Shown here: positions 6,767 through 14,279 of the stretch, piece by piece
Layout of the letters: each line of letters opens with the position of its first letter
Position numbering within the stretch: position 1 is the first letter of the stretch
Assembly: GCA_964531285.1 (NCBI GenBank)
Contig: CAZHDI010000069.1
Coordinates: 1 to 17,544, forward strand
Origin: CAZHDI01 sp964531285
GTDB taxonomy: Bacteria > Pseudomonadota > Alphaproteobacteria > JAJFIK01
Direction of reading: 5' to 3'
DNA: 17,544 nucleotides
Notes under the pieces: generated by a model
What the model was told of the DNA's origin: nothing
Seen by the model: the letters and a program-made list of their open reading frames with translations, nothing else
Databases searched by the model: none
Position numbers and translations under genes: made by a program

Positions 6767-7312
6767 ATGGCTCAGGACAAGGTCTGCCTGGGGGCGATCG
6801 CAGGGGCGGTTGGCGTGCGCGGCGAGGTGAAAATCAAGCCGTTCACGGATGACCCCGGTGCGGTCGCATCCTATGGCGCGGTCGAGACGGAAGACGGTCG
6901 GGTGTTCGAGATCACCCCGGTGCGCGCTGTCAAAGGCGGTATCGCCGCGCGCATCAAGGGCGTTTCGGACCGCACCGCCGCCGAGGCGCTCAAGGGCACC
7001 CGGCTCTATGTCGACCGGGCCGCGCTGCCCGAACCGGACGATGCGGATGATTTTTATCATGCCGATCTTCTGGGTCTCGATGCGGTGCTGGCGGATGGCA
7101 CTCTGGTTGCCACGGTCAAGGCCGTGCAGGACTACGGCGCGGGCGATCTTCTGGAGCTGCGCCTGGCGGCAAGCGGCAAAACCGTGCTGATCCCGTTCAC
7201 CCGGGAGTGCGTGCCGGAGGTCGATTTGGCCGGCGGACGGGTGGTGATCGATCCGTTCGAGGGGATGCTCGATCCCGGCGGGCCGAAGGGCCAGCAGGAG
7301 GACGGCGCGTGA
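6767..7312 (+). CDS. rimM: Ribosome maturation factor RimM
   Basis: RimM assists maturation of the 30S subunit head. This 181-residue protein has the standard two domains. The N-terminal RimM barrel starts with GAIAGAVGVRGEVKIKPFTDDP (from residue 9) and includes the IKGVSDRTAAEALKGTRLYV stretch. The C-terminal PRC-barrel runs from DDFYHADLLGL to the end, with IPFTRECVPEVDLAGGRVVIDP. It starts 15 bases after rpsP with only a weak ribosome-binding site, so it may depend on translation of rpsP. Its stop overlaps the GTG start of trmD (GTGA). The order rpsP-rimM-trmD-rplS is the classical one. Confidence 0.96.
   Translation: MAQDKVCLGAIAGAVGVRGEVKIKPFTDDPGAVASYGAVETEDGRVFEITPVRAVKGGIAARIKGVSDRTAAEALKGTRLYVDRAALPEPDDADDFYHADLLGLDAVLADGTLVATVKAVQDYGAGDLLELRLAASGKTVLIPFTRECVPEVDLAGGRVVIDPFEGMLDPGGPKGQQEDGA
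7296..7301 (+). promoter_or_regulatory. Ribosome-binding site that fixes the trmD start
   Basis: AGGAGG lies 7 bases before the GTG at 7309. It sits inside the end of rimM and picks GTG 7309 over any start further upstream in the same frame. Confidence 0.8.
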
Positions 7313-8058
7313 CGGTGCCCTGGACGCTAAGCATTTTGACCTTGTTCCCGGACATGTTCCCCGGGCCGCTGGGTCATTCGCTGGCCGGCAAGGCGTTGGC
7401 GGATGGGCGCTGGGCGTTGGAAACGGTGGACATCCGCGACTTTGCGCGCGATAAACACCGCTCCGTTGACGAAACTCCGGCCGGGGGCGGCCCCGGCATG
7501 GTCATGCGGGCCGATATTCTGGCCCGGGCCGTGGATGACGTGGCGGCGCGGGCGCCCTCGGGGCGGCCGATCCTCTATCCCAGCCCGCGCGGCATACCGC
7601 TGAGCCAGGACCTTATGCGCCGCTATGCATCCGGTCCCGGGCTGTGCATTTTATGCGGCCGGTTCGAGGGGGTGGACGAGCGGCTCCTCGAGGCCCGGCC
7701 CATCGTCGAGGTGAGCCTGGGCGATTTCGTCCTGTCGGGCGGGGAACTGGCGGCCATGGCCATCGCCGATGCGGCGGTGCGGCTGCTGCCCGGCGTGATG
7801 GGCGCCGATGCCTCGGCGGACGAGGAGAGTTTCGAAGGGGGGCTCCTGGAGTATCCCCATTACACCCGGCCCCCCGAATGGGAGGGGCGGGCGATCCCGG
7901 AGGTTCTGCTCTCGGGCCATCACGGCAGAATCGCCGCGTGGCGCCGGGCCCAGGCCGAAGCGATCACACGGGCCCGCCGGCCCGATCTGTGGGCCGCCTA
8001 TGAGGCTCGGCAGGTGAACGGCGTGGTGAAGCACCAAGACAAGAAGCCACAGGACTGA
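7309..8058 (+). CDS. trmD: tRNA (guanine37-N1)-methyltransferase TrmD
   Basis: TrmD is a SPOUT-class enzyme that uses S-adenosylmethionine to make m1G37 in tRNAs, preventing +1 frameshifting. From the GTG start the protein has 249 residues, the normal size. It begins WTLSILTLFPDMFPG and has DKHRSVDETPAGGGPGMV (48-65). The trefoil-knot cofactor site includes CGRFEGVDER (116-125) and SLGDFVLSGGE (136-146). The C-terminal domain begins near GLLEYPHYTRPPEWEG (178-193). In the EESF segment (172-175) there is Glu where the E. coli enzyme, as I recall it, has the catalytic Asp of DSF. I believe Glu is common in alphaproteobacteria, so I do not treat this as a defect. The frame is open further upstream, but an AGGAGG site and the GTGA overlap with rimM support this start. 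Confidence 0.96.
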   Translation: MTVPWTLSILTLFPDMFPGPLGHSLAGKALADGRWALETVDIRDFARDKHRSVDETPAGGGPGMVMRADILARAVDDVAARAPSGRPILYPSPRGIPLSQDLMRRYASGPGLCILCGRFEGVDERLLEARPIVEVSLGDFVLSGGELAAMAIADAAVRLLPGVMGADASADEESFEGGLLEYPHYTRPPEWEGRAIPEVLLSGHHGRIAAWRRAQAEAITRARRPDLWAAYEARQVNGVVKHQDKKPQD

Positions 8059-8070
8059 AGGACCAAGGTC

Positions 8071-8532
8071 ATGAACATCATCGAACAGCTCGACCGTGAG
8101 CAGATCGAAGCGCTCGGCAAGGACATTCCGGACTTTCAGCCGGGCGATACCGTGCGCGTCAATGTGAAGGTTGTCGAAGGCACACGGGAGCGCGTGCAGG
8201 CCTATGAAGGCGTGTGCATCGCCCGCTCCGGCTCGGGCCTTCAGGAAGCCTTCACCGTGCGCAAGCTGTCCTATGGCGAGGGTGTCGAGCGGATCTTCCC
8301 GCTGTACAGTCCGCTGCTCGATTCCATCCAGGTTGTCCGGCGCGGCAAGGTCCGCCGGGCCAAGCTTTACTACTTGCGCGGCCGGCGCGGTAAGGCGGCG
8401 CGGATTGCCGAAAAGCAGGACAACCGGGCGGCTCAGGAAATTGCCGAGGCGAAGGCTCAGAAGGCGGCCGCCAAAAAGGCCAAGCGGGCCGAGAAGGCCA
8501 AGGCCGCGGCCGCCACGTCGGCCGCCGAATAG
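8071..8532 (+). CDS. rplS: 50S ribosomal protein bL19 with basic C-terminal tail
   Basis: bL19 sits at the interface of the two ribosomal subunits. The conserved core (MNIIEQLDREQIEAL, FQPGDTVRVNVKVVEGTRERVQAYEGV, GVERIFPLYSPLLDSIQVVRRGKVRRAKLYYLRGRRGKAARI) takes residues 1-112. Residues of about 113-153 are an extra Ala/Lys-rich helix-like tail, rich in KAKRAEKAKAAAA-type sequence; E. coli bL19 has about 115 residues and no such tail. The gene starts 12 bases after trmD and closes the ffh-to-rplS block. Confidence 0.97.
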   Translation: MNIIEQLDREQIEALGKDIPDFQPGDTVRVNVKVVEGTRERVQAYEGVCIARSGSGLQEAFTVRKLSYGEGVERIFPLYSPLLDSIQVVRRGKVRRAKLYYLRGRRGKAARIAEKQDNRAAQEIAEAKAQKAAAKKAKRAEKAKAAAATSAAE

Positions 8533-8540
8533 TCTTCCCT

Positions 8541-8573
8541 GCTCCGGCGGTCCTGTCCCCGCGCCTCCGGAGC
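8541..8573 (+). other. Hairpin after rplS without a T run
   Basis: GCTCCGG (8541-8547) pairs with CCGGAGC (8567-8573) across a 19-base loop. It begins 8 bases after the rplS stop and has no downstream T tract, so it is not a canonical intrinsic terminator. It may protect the 3' end of the operon transcript or take part in Rho-dependent ending. The remaining 8574-8636 shows nothing recognisable. Confidence 0.4.
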
Positions 8574-8648
8574 GGTGCGCGGCGGGGGCATGACGCCCAC
8601 GGAGGATGGCCGGTCACGGCCTGTCCGGGGGCTTGCGGGAGGTGAGCG

Positions 8649-9671
8649 ATGGGCTATCGGATCGCCGTGATCGGGGCGACGGGCAATGTCGGCCGCGAAG
8701 TGCTCAACATTCTGGCGGAACGCGAGTTCCCGGCCGACGAGGTCATTGCGCTGGCGTCGACCGCCAGCCTGGGCCGTGAGGTGTCGTTCGGCGAGCGCAC
8801 CCTCAAATGCAAGGCGCTTGAGCATTTCGATTTTACCGGCACCGATATCGCGCTGATGGCCGCCGGCGGCGATGTCGCTGCCGATTGGGCCCCCAAAATC
8901 GCCGCGGCCGGCTGTGTGGTTATCGACAATTCCTCGAAGTTCCGCATGGAGCCGGACGTGCCCTTGATCGTGCCGGAGGTCAATGCGGACGCGCTCGCGG
9001 GCTTCGACAAGCGCCGGATCGTCGCCAATCCCAATTGTTCCACGGCCCAGCTCGTGGTCGCGCTCAAGCCGCTTCATGACCATGCGCGCATCAAGCGGGT
9101 GGTGGTGTCGACCTATCAGTCCGTGTCCGGCGCGGGCCATGCGGCGATGGACGAGCTTTTCAATCAGACCCGCGGCATCTTCGTGAACGATCCGGTCGAG
9201 AAGGACCAGTTCACCAAGCAGATCGCGTTCAATGTCATTCCGCATATCGACAAATTCATGGGCGACGGCTCCACCCGCGAGGAGTGGAAGATGGTGGCCG
9301 AGACGCACAAAATTCTGGACCCGAAGATCGAGGTGACCGCGACCTGCGTGCGCGTGCCGGTCTTCGTCGGTCATTCCGAGGCGGTCAATATCGAGTTTGA
9401 AAATCCGATTACGGATGATGAGGCGCAGGATATTCTGCGCGCCGCGCCGGGCATTCTGGTGGTCGATAAGCGCGAAGACGAGGGGTATGTGACGCCGGTC
9501 GAATGCGTCGGCGAATATGCCACCTATGTCAGCCGGATCCGCGTCGACCCGACCGTCGAGCACGGGCTCAATATGTGGGTCGTGTCGGACAATCTGCGCA
9601 AGGGTGCGGCGCTCAATGCGGTGCAGATCGCCGAAAGCCTCATCAACCGGCATCTGACCAGGGCGGCATAA
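8649..9671 (+). CDS. asd: Aspartate-semialdehyde dehydrogenase
   Basis: Asd reduces aspartyl-4-phosphate with NADPH to aspartate semialdehyde, the branch point to lysine/diaminopimelate, threonine and methionine. The 340-residue protein opens with the NADP-binding loop IGATGNVGREVLNIL (8-22). It has the acyl-enzyme Cys130 in ANPNCSTAQ, the SVSGAGHAAMDEL stretch (158-170) and His242 in the RVPVFVGHSE motif, the likely general base. GGAGG (8638-8642) precedes the ATG. In relatives I recall, leuCD often lies between rplS and asd; here asd follows rplS after only 116 bases. A terminator-like hairpin lies 77 bases after the stop. Confidence 0.96.
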   Translation: MGYRIAVIGATGNVGREVLNILAEREFPADEVIALASTASLGREVSFGERTLKCKALEHFDFTGTDIALMAAGGDVAADWAPKIAAAGCVVIDNSSKFRMEPDVPLIVPEVNADALAGFDKRRIVANPNCSTAQLVVALKPLHDHARIKRVVVSTYQSVSGAGHAAMDELFNQTRGIFVNDPVEKDQFTKQIAFNVIPHIDKFMGDGSTREEWKMVAETHKILDPKIEVTATCVRVPVFVGHSEAVNIEFENPITDDEAQDILRAAPGILVVDKREDEGYVTPVECVGEYATYVSRIRVDPTVEHGLNMWVVSDNLRKGAALNAVQIAESLINRHLTRAA

Positions 9672-9748
9672 GACCGGCACCTGGACGCCGCGGGGGATTT
9701 GTGAGACGGATTGGTGCGTCGTGCCGCGTTGAACGACGCTGGGGCCCG

Positions 9749-9771
9749 TCCGCAAGGTGCGGATTTGTTTT
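9749..9771 (+). terminator. Intrinsic terminator after asd, in the leader of the first P450
   Basis: TCCGC (9749-9753) and GCGGA (9759-9763) form a 5-bp stem with an AAGGT loop, followed at once by TTTGTTTT (9764-9771). GGGCCC occurs on both sides (9742-9747 and 9772-9777) and the two copies could pair around the whole hairpin. It lies 77 bases after asd and 26 bases before the P450 start, so it can end asd transcripts or act as an attenuator for the P450 gene. Confidence 0.65.
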
Positions 9772-9797
9772 GGGCCCATCGCCATGGAGATCCGGTG

Positions 9798-11012
9798 ATG
9801 ACGACCCCCACGACGGCCAAGCAGGTCCCGACGTTAGACGACAATCTCACCGTCACTGACGAGCATGCGTTCGTGGCCGCGCAGCGGGCCCGGGCGCCGC
9901 TGTTTCGCGGCCCGCTCGGCATTTATGTACTGCTGACCCACCGCCATACGCTTCAGGTCATGGAGGAGGGCTGCACCCGGCAACTTGAGACCGAAGCGCT
10001 CCTTCTGCGGGGCATCGAGTCCGGTCCTCTTTTCGAGTTCTACGACAGCGCCATGCTGTTCGCGAATGGCCAGAGCCATGTGAACCGCCGCGCGCCGGTG
10101 ACGCGCACCTTTGCCTACAAACTCATGGACGGGATGCGCGGGCAGATCACAGCGCTCACGGAGGATCTCGTCACGGCGCGGCTCGATGCGGTCGCCACGG
10201 ATTTTCTGAAAGACATCGCCAGCCAGATCCCGGCCCGGATGATTGCCCGTATTCTCGGCGTGCCCGAAACCGATCTGCCGCGCTTTACCGAACTGGTTTA
10301 CGGCACGGCCCGCGGCATCGGCTTTTTTCCGCTGGAGGACCGCGCGCAGATTGAAGAGCACACCGCGGCGCTGATGGCCTATGTGGAGGATCTGCTCAAC
10401 CGGCGCCGGGCCGACCCCCAGGAGGATTTCCTTACCGATTATGTCCGGTCCGTGGACGACGATCAGATCCTTGATGCCCGGGAGATCCGCACCCAGATCG
10501 GCGGTGTGATCCTGGCGGGGTCCGATACGACACGGCTGGCGCTGTGCTCGATCCTGTCGCAGCTTCTGCGCCATCCGGACCAGTGGGAGGCGTTTTGTGC
10601 CGATCCCGACGGGCTTAAAAAGCAGGTGGTCGAAGAAGGGCTGCGCTACGACCCGGTGGTGGGGTCGATCCCCCGCGTGGCTCTGCGCGACATCGATATT
10701 GACGGCTATACGATCCCGGCGGGCCAGGTGGTGGCGCCGTCGATCCTGGCGGCCCTGCGCGATCCGGCGGTCTATCACGAGCCGGACCGGTTCAATATTT
10801 TCCGCACCGATCATCCGCGCTGGAGCCTGGCCTTCGGCTTCGGAGCGCATCGCTGCCTCGGGGAGGCGCTGGCGCGCGCCGAGCTTGAAGAGGCGCTGGC
10901 GGTCATTGCGCGGATGGCGCCCGGGACCCGGATCATCGGTCCGCCGCCCAAGCTGAGCGGGGTAGGCGGGATTCGGACAATCGACGGGATGACCGTCTCG
11001 TTTCGCGGCTAA
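9798..11012 (+). CDS. Cytochrome P450, first of a tandem pair
   Basis: This is a soluble, class I-type bacterial P450 monooxygenase of 404 residues with no membrane anchor. It has the oxygen-activating I-helix motif AGSDTTR (240-246), the K-helix ExxR as Glu280-Arg283 (EEGLR) and the meander region with DPAVYHEPDRFNIFRTDHPR. The heme loop FGFGAHRCLG has the thiolate Cys353. The substrate is unknown. The start at ATG 9798 has GGAG at 9786-9789; an open frame further upstream would have to include the terminator hairpin and is rejected. By eye about two thirds of residues match the P450 gene that follows, so the pair arose by duplication. No ferredoxin or ferredoxin reductase gene is in the window, so electrons must come from elsewhere. 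Confidence 0.93.
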   Translation: MTTPTTAKQVPTLDDNLTVTDEHAFVAAQRARAPLFRGPLGIYVLLTHRHTLQVMEEGCTRQLETEALLLRGIESGPLFEFYDSAMLFANGQSHVNRRAPVTRTFAYKLMDGMRGQITALTEDLVTARLDAVATDFLKDIASQIPARMIARILGVPETDLPRFTELVYGTARGIGFFPLEDRAQIEEHTAALMAYVEDLLNRRRADPQEDFLTDYVRSVDDDQILDAREIRTQIGGVILAGSDTTRLALCSILSQLLRHPDQWEAFCADPDGLKKQVVEEGLRYDPVVGSIPRVALRDIDIDGYTIPAGQVVAPSILAALRDPAVYHEPDRFNIFRTDHPRWSLAFGFGAHRCLGEALARAELEEALAVIARMAPGTRIIGPPPKLSGVGGIRTIDGMTVSFRG

Positions 11013-11175
11013 AGCCGCCAAATCAAGAAAAATTTTACGGGCTTCATTTAGACAAGGTGTCAGCACGGCGCCATGTGCGTTAACCGGACCGGCGTGCGCG
11101 ACCCTCTGAGACGAGCGGCCCGCACGGGGCCGGGCGCGGGGCATCGCGCCGGTCTTCCGCCCGGAGGACACCTCG
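11013..11175. other. Intergenic region between the two P450 genes
   Basis: The first 40 bases (11013-11052) are clearly AT-richer than the surroundings, with AAAAATTTT near 11030; the rest returns to high GC. A weak promoter-like TAGACA (11049-11054) lacks a good -10 partner. GGAGGA (11162-11167) is the ribosome-binding site of the second P450. I see no convincing terminator, so the two genes could be cotranscribed or the second could have its own promoter. Confidence 0.4.
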
Positions 11176-12444
11176 ATGCTTGCCGATACGCTCGCCCAGC
11201 CCGTAAACACATCCGCACACAAACCCATTCCCGTCGTCCCGACCGATACGACGGCGGAAGACCATCATGCCTATGTGGCGCGTCTGCGTGAACAGTCGCC
11301 CATCGTGCAGTCGGAACTCGGGCCTTATGTGCTGCTGAACCACGCTCATGCGCTCAAGGTGCTCGAGGACGGCAGCACACGTCAGCTGGAGACCGAGGCG
11401 GTGCTGCTGATGGGCATCATGTCGGGGCCGGTCCACGATCTTCATGCCAACACCATGCTGTTCTCCAATGGTGAGACCCATGCCAGGCGCCGGGCGCCGG
11501 TGGCGCGGACCTTCGCCTTCAAGCTGATGGACGGGATGCGCGGGGCCATCGCGCAATTGACCGAGGATCTGATCGACCGGCATTTCGATGCGCCGGAGAC
11601 GGATTTTCTCCATGAGATCGCGGGCCAGATCCCGGCCCGGATGATCGCCCGGATTCTAGGGGTGCCGGAAGCCGATCTGCCGCGCTTCATCGAGCAGGTC
11701 TATGTGACCGCCCAGGGGCTGAGCCTGTTTCCGCCCGAAGAACGCGCCCATATCGAAGAGCATACGCAAGCCCTTCTGGCCTATGTCGAGGACCTGCTCC
11801 AGCAACGCCGGGCCGAGCCGCGCGAGGATTTCCTCAGCGATTATGTCCGGTCCGTCGATAGCGACGGCGTGCTGAGCGATGCGGAGATCCGCACACAAAT
11901 CGCCAGCGTGATTCTGGCCGGGTCGGATACGACGCGCCTTGCTCTGTGTGCGACCCTGTCGCAGCTTTTGCAGCACCCGGATCAATGGGCCGCCCTGTGC
12001 GCCGATCCGGATGGCCTGAAAAAAGGAGCGGTCGAGGAAGGTCTGCGCTTCGATCCGCCGACGTCCTGGATTCCGCGCATCGCGCTGCGCGATCTCGATC
12101 TGGACGGCTATCATATTCCGGCGGGCAGCGTGGTGTCGCCGTCCCTGGTGGCGGCGTTGCGCGACCCGGCGGTCTATGAGGATCCGCACCGGTTCGATAT
12201 CACGCGGACCGATCATCCGCGCTGGCCGATCGTGTTCGGCTGGGGCGCGCACCGGTGTCTCGGCGAAGCACTGGCCCGGGCGGAGCTTGAGGAAGCCCTG
12301 GCCGCGATCGCCCGCCGGGCGCCGGATATCCAGCTTGTCGGCAAGCCGCCGCGCCTCCATGGAGCCGGGGGCATCCGGAAGATCGACGGCATGACCGTGT
12401 GCTTCCGTGCGGTCGCGGCCGAGCCTCAGCCCTTGTGTGCCTGA
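11176..12444 (+). CDS. Cytochrome P450, second of a tandem pair
   Basis: This 422-residue P450 has the I-helix motif AGSDTTR (248-254), ExxR as Glu288-Arg291 and the heme loop FGWGAHRCLG with Cys361. It shares with its upstream neighbour long identical stretches, including STRQLETEA/CTRQLETEA, KLMDGMRG, QIPARMIARILGVPE and HRCLGEALARAELEEAL. Differences concentrate around residues 82-105 and 176-186 and just after ExxR (FDPPTSWIPR against YDPVVGSIPR). These regions line the substrate pocket in P450s, so the two probably differ in substrate or position of oxidation. Both are open and apparently functional. The 3' end overlaps the pdxY gene on the other strand by 19 bases. The substrate is unknown. 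Confidence 0.93.
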   Translation: MLADTLAQPVNTSAHKPIPVVPTDTTAEDHHAYVARLREQSPIVQSELGPYVLLNHAHALKVLEDGSTRQLETEAVLLMGIMSGPVHDLHANTMLFSNGETHARRRAPVARTFAFKLMDGMRGAIAQLTEDLIDRHFDAPETDFLHEIAGQIPARMIARILGVPEADLPRFIEQVYVTAQGLSLFPPEERAHIEEHTQALLAYVEDLLQQRRAEPREDFLSDYVRSVDSDGVLSDAEIRTQIASVILAGSDTTRLALCATLSQLLQHPDQWAALCADPDGLKKGAVEEGLRFDPPTSWIPRIALRDLDLDGYHIPAGSVVSPSLVAALRDPAVYEDPHRFDITRTDHPRWPIVFGWGAHRCLGEALARAELEEALAAIARRAPDIQLVGKPPRLHGAGGIRKIDGMTVCFRAVAAEPQPLCA

Positions 12445-13271
12445 ACCGGCAGGCACGCGCCCGACCCGATGGTCAGATCCTCTTGGTGGTCGATCAGGGC
12501 AATGTCCTGATCGTCCGGCGCGCTGTGGGCGAGGAGGCGCATCAGGCTGGTCGTGGCGGCGCTCAAGGCCGTCGGGGCATCGGCACCGTTCAGGGTGCGG
12601 CCCAAAAACAGGGCCGTGAACAGATCGCCCGTGCCCGGCGGCGGATGTTCCAGACGCGGCGCGGTCACCAGCCAGGCCGCGTCCGCCGTGATCGCCATGG
12701 CGCCGATGGTCTTGTTGTCCGGGGGCACTGGCACGGAACTGCACACCACAAGCGGCACCGGCAGGCTGCGCGCGGCGGCGACCGCATCGTCCGGGCCGGC
12801 AATGGTGCGCCCGGTCAGCCAGCCCAATTCGAAGGCGTTCGGTTTCAGGATCGCCGCACGGGGCACGAGCCGGTCGCGGATCGCTTCGGGAATGCCCGAT
12901 TTAACATAAATGCCCTTGCCGTCATCCCCCATGACCGGGTCGCAGCAATAGGGCGTGCCCGGCGCGGCCTGGGCAATCCGGTCGAGGGCGTGGATGACCA
13001 CATCGGCGTGGTCGGCCGCCCCGAGATAGCCCGACAGCACCGCGCGGGTGCCGGCCAGCATGGCCCGGGCGTCGAGCCCGTCGATCAGAGCGGTGAGCGC
13101 GGCGCCCGGCTGGACCGCGCCGGTCATGCCGCCATGCCCGGGATGGTTGGAATACAGCACCGTCGGCACCGGCCAGACCTCATGGCCGAGCCGGTTCAGC
13201 GCGAAGGTGGCCATGGCATTGCCGACATGGCCATACACCACCTGGGATTGGATCGACAGGACACCCTGCAT
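12426..13271 (-). CDS. pdxY: Pyridoxal kinase PdxY
   Basis: PdxY phosphorylates pyridoxal to pyridoxal 5'-phosphate in the vitamin B6 salvage pathway. The 281-residue protein belongs to the ribokinase-like (PfkB-related) fold. It begins LSIQSQVVYGHVGN (5-18), then WPVPTVLYSNHPGHG (33-47), as in PdxY. It has the metal/ATP-side motif CDPVMGDDGKGIYV (110-123), the KPNAFELGWLTG stretch (143-154) and the anion-hole/catalytic loop GTGD (213-216, Asp216 the likely base). The normal length is about 285. The ATG at 13271 is chosen because the conserved sequence begins five residues later. It is convergent with the second P450, whose final six codons and stop overlap its end. It is divergent from the CoA ester lyase gene. 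Confidence 0.93.
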   Translation of the reverse strand: MQGVLSIQSQVVYGHVGNAMATFALNRLGHEVWPVPTVLYSNHPGHGGMTGAVQPGAALTALIDGLDARAMLAGTRAVLSGYLGAADHADVVIHALDRIAQAAPGTPYCCDPVMGDDGKGIYVKSGIPEAIRDRLVPRAAILKPNAFELGWLTGRTIAGPDDAVAAARSLPVPLVVCSSVPVPPDNKTIGAMAITADAAWLVTAPRLEHPPPGTGDLFTALFLGRTLNGADAPTALSAATTSLMRLLAHSAPDDQDIALIDHQEDLTIGSGACLPVQAHKG

Positions 13272-13301
13272 GGACGGGTTCCGGAACAACGGGGCACGGA
13301 C

Positions 13302-13329
13302 TTGGCAGATAACCGGGCCAGCGTATAGG
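13302..13329 (+). promoter_or_regulatory. Candidate promoter for the CoA ester lyase-mch pair
   Basis: TTGGCA (13302-13307) and TATAGG (13324-13329) are separated by 16 bases, matching the consensus at 5/6 and 4/6. Transcription would start near 13336. AGCGC-CAAA-GCGCT (13333-13346) is a perfect inverted repeat covering that start point and could be an operator. The assignment is by pattern only. Confidence 0.4.
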
Positions 13330-13385
13330 GTCAGCGCCAAAGCGCTAGCCTGTTCGCGGCGCATGGACAACAGGGGAAACCGCAC

Positions 13386-14276
13386 ATGACCGCACCCGCC
13401 GCCCGCCCCCGGCGCAGTGTTCTTTATATGCCGGGCTCGAATGCCCGGGCCTTGGAAAAGGCCAAGACGCTGCCCGCCGACGCTCTCATTCTGGATCTGG
13501 AGGACGCGGTGGCGCCGGACGCCAAGCCGGTCGCCCGCGATCAGGTTTGCGCGGCGGTCCGCCAGGGCGGGTACGGCAAGCGCGAAGTCATCATCCGGGT
13601 CAACGGCATCGATACCGAATGGGGCCCAGCGGACCTTCAGGCGGCGGTTCAGGCCGGACCCGATGCGATCCTGGTGCCCAAGGTCGACACCGGCGAGAGC
13701 GTGCGGGTCGTGGATGCGCTGATGACCAAAGCGGGCGCACCCAGCCACACTAAACTCTGGGTCATGATGGAAACGCCGCTGGCGATGCTCCATGCCGAGG
13801 ACATCGCGGCGGCGGCGCGTGAGACCCGGCTGGATGCATTCGTGATGGGCACGAACGATCTGGTTAAGGATCTTCTGGCGCTGCATACGCCGGAGCGGCT
13901 GCCGCTCGTCACGGGGCTCTCGCTTTCGATGTTGGCGGGCCGGGCCTATGGGCTGACCATGATCGACGGGGTGTTCAACGGCATCCGCGATATGGACGGG
14001 TTCGTTCAGGCCTGCCGTCAGGGGCTTGAATTCGGATTTGACGGCAAGACGCTCATCCACCCGAGCCAAGTGGGCCCGTGCAATCGGATCTTCACGCCGG
14101 ATGCGCAAGCCGTGGCCTGGGGCCGTCAGATCATTGCGGAATTCGACAAGCCGGAAAACGCCGCCAAGGGCGTGGTGCAGGTCGAGGGCCGCATGGTCGA
14201 ACTGCTCCATGCCGAGCAGGCCCGGCGTCTGGTGGCGATGGCCGAGGCGATCGAAGCGCGCGAGCAGGAGGCTTAA
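13386..14276 (+). CDS. CoA ester lyase of the HpcH/HpaI-CitE family, malyl-CoA lyase/thioesterase type
   Basis: This 296-residue TIM-barrel protein belongs to the CitE/malyl-CoA lyase family. It has SVLYMPGSNARALEKA at the start, ILDLEDAV (35-42) and Arg71 in IRVNG, which contacts the CoA-acid. The metal ligands are Glu129 (METP) and Asp158 (MGTNDL). It also has DGVFNGIRD (194-202) and FDGKTLIHPSQV (218-229). It sits 3 bases before mch, so a role in the ethylmalonyl-CoA pathway is likely: cleaving beta-methylmalyl-CoA or malyl-CoA to glyoxylate plus propionyl-CoA or acetyl-CoA, or hydrolysing (3S)-malyl-CoA. The MGTNDL and FNGIRD segments resemble Rhodobacter Mcl2 (malyl-CoA thioesterase) more than Mcl1 as I recall them. 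I therefore leave the symbol open. Confidence 0.88.
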   Translation: MTAPAARPRRSVLYMPGSNARALEKAKTLPADALILDLEDAVAPDAKPVARDQVCAAVRQGGYGKREVIIRVNGIDTEWGPADLQAAVQAGPDAILVPKVDTGESVRVVDALMTKAGAPSHTKLWVMMETPLAMLHAEDIAAAARETRLDAFVMGTNDLVKDLLALHTPERLPLVTGLSLSMLAGRAYGLTMIDGVFNGIRDMDGFVQACRQGLEFGFDGKTLIHPSQVGPCNRIFTPDAQAVAWGRQIIAEFDKPENAAKGVVQVEGRMVELLHAEQARRLVAMAEAIEAREQEA

Positions 14277-14279
14277 GCC

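Noticed and set aside
4613..7060. 815-codon minus-strand open frame opposite ffh, rpsP and rimM
   Set aside because: It is antisense to three conserved genes and low-complexity in composition; there is no independent support.
7309..8058. TrmD inactive because Glu replaces the catalytic Asp of the DSF motif
   Set aside because: The rest of the active site and the knot are intact, and I believe Glu at this place is frequent in alphaproteobacteria, so it is not a sign of decay.
9711..9797. Upstream extension of the first P450 by 29 codons
   Set aside because: This stretch contains an intrinsic-terminator-like hairpin, and the ATG at 9798 has its own ribosome-binding site. P450 homology begins after it.
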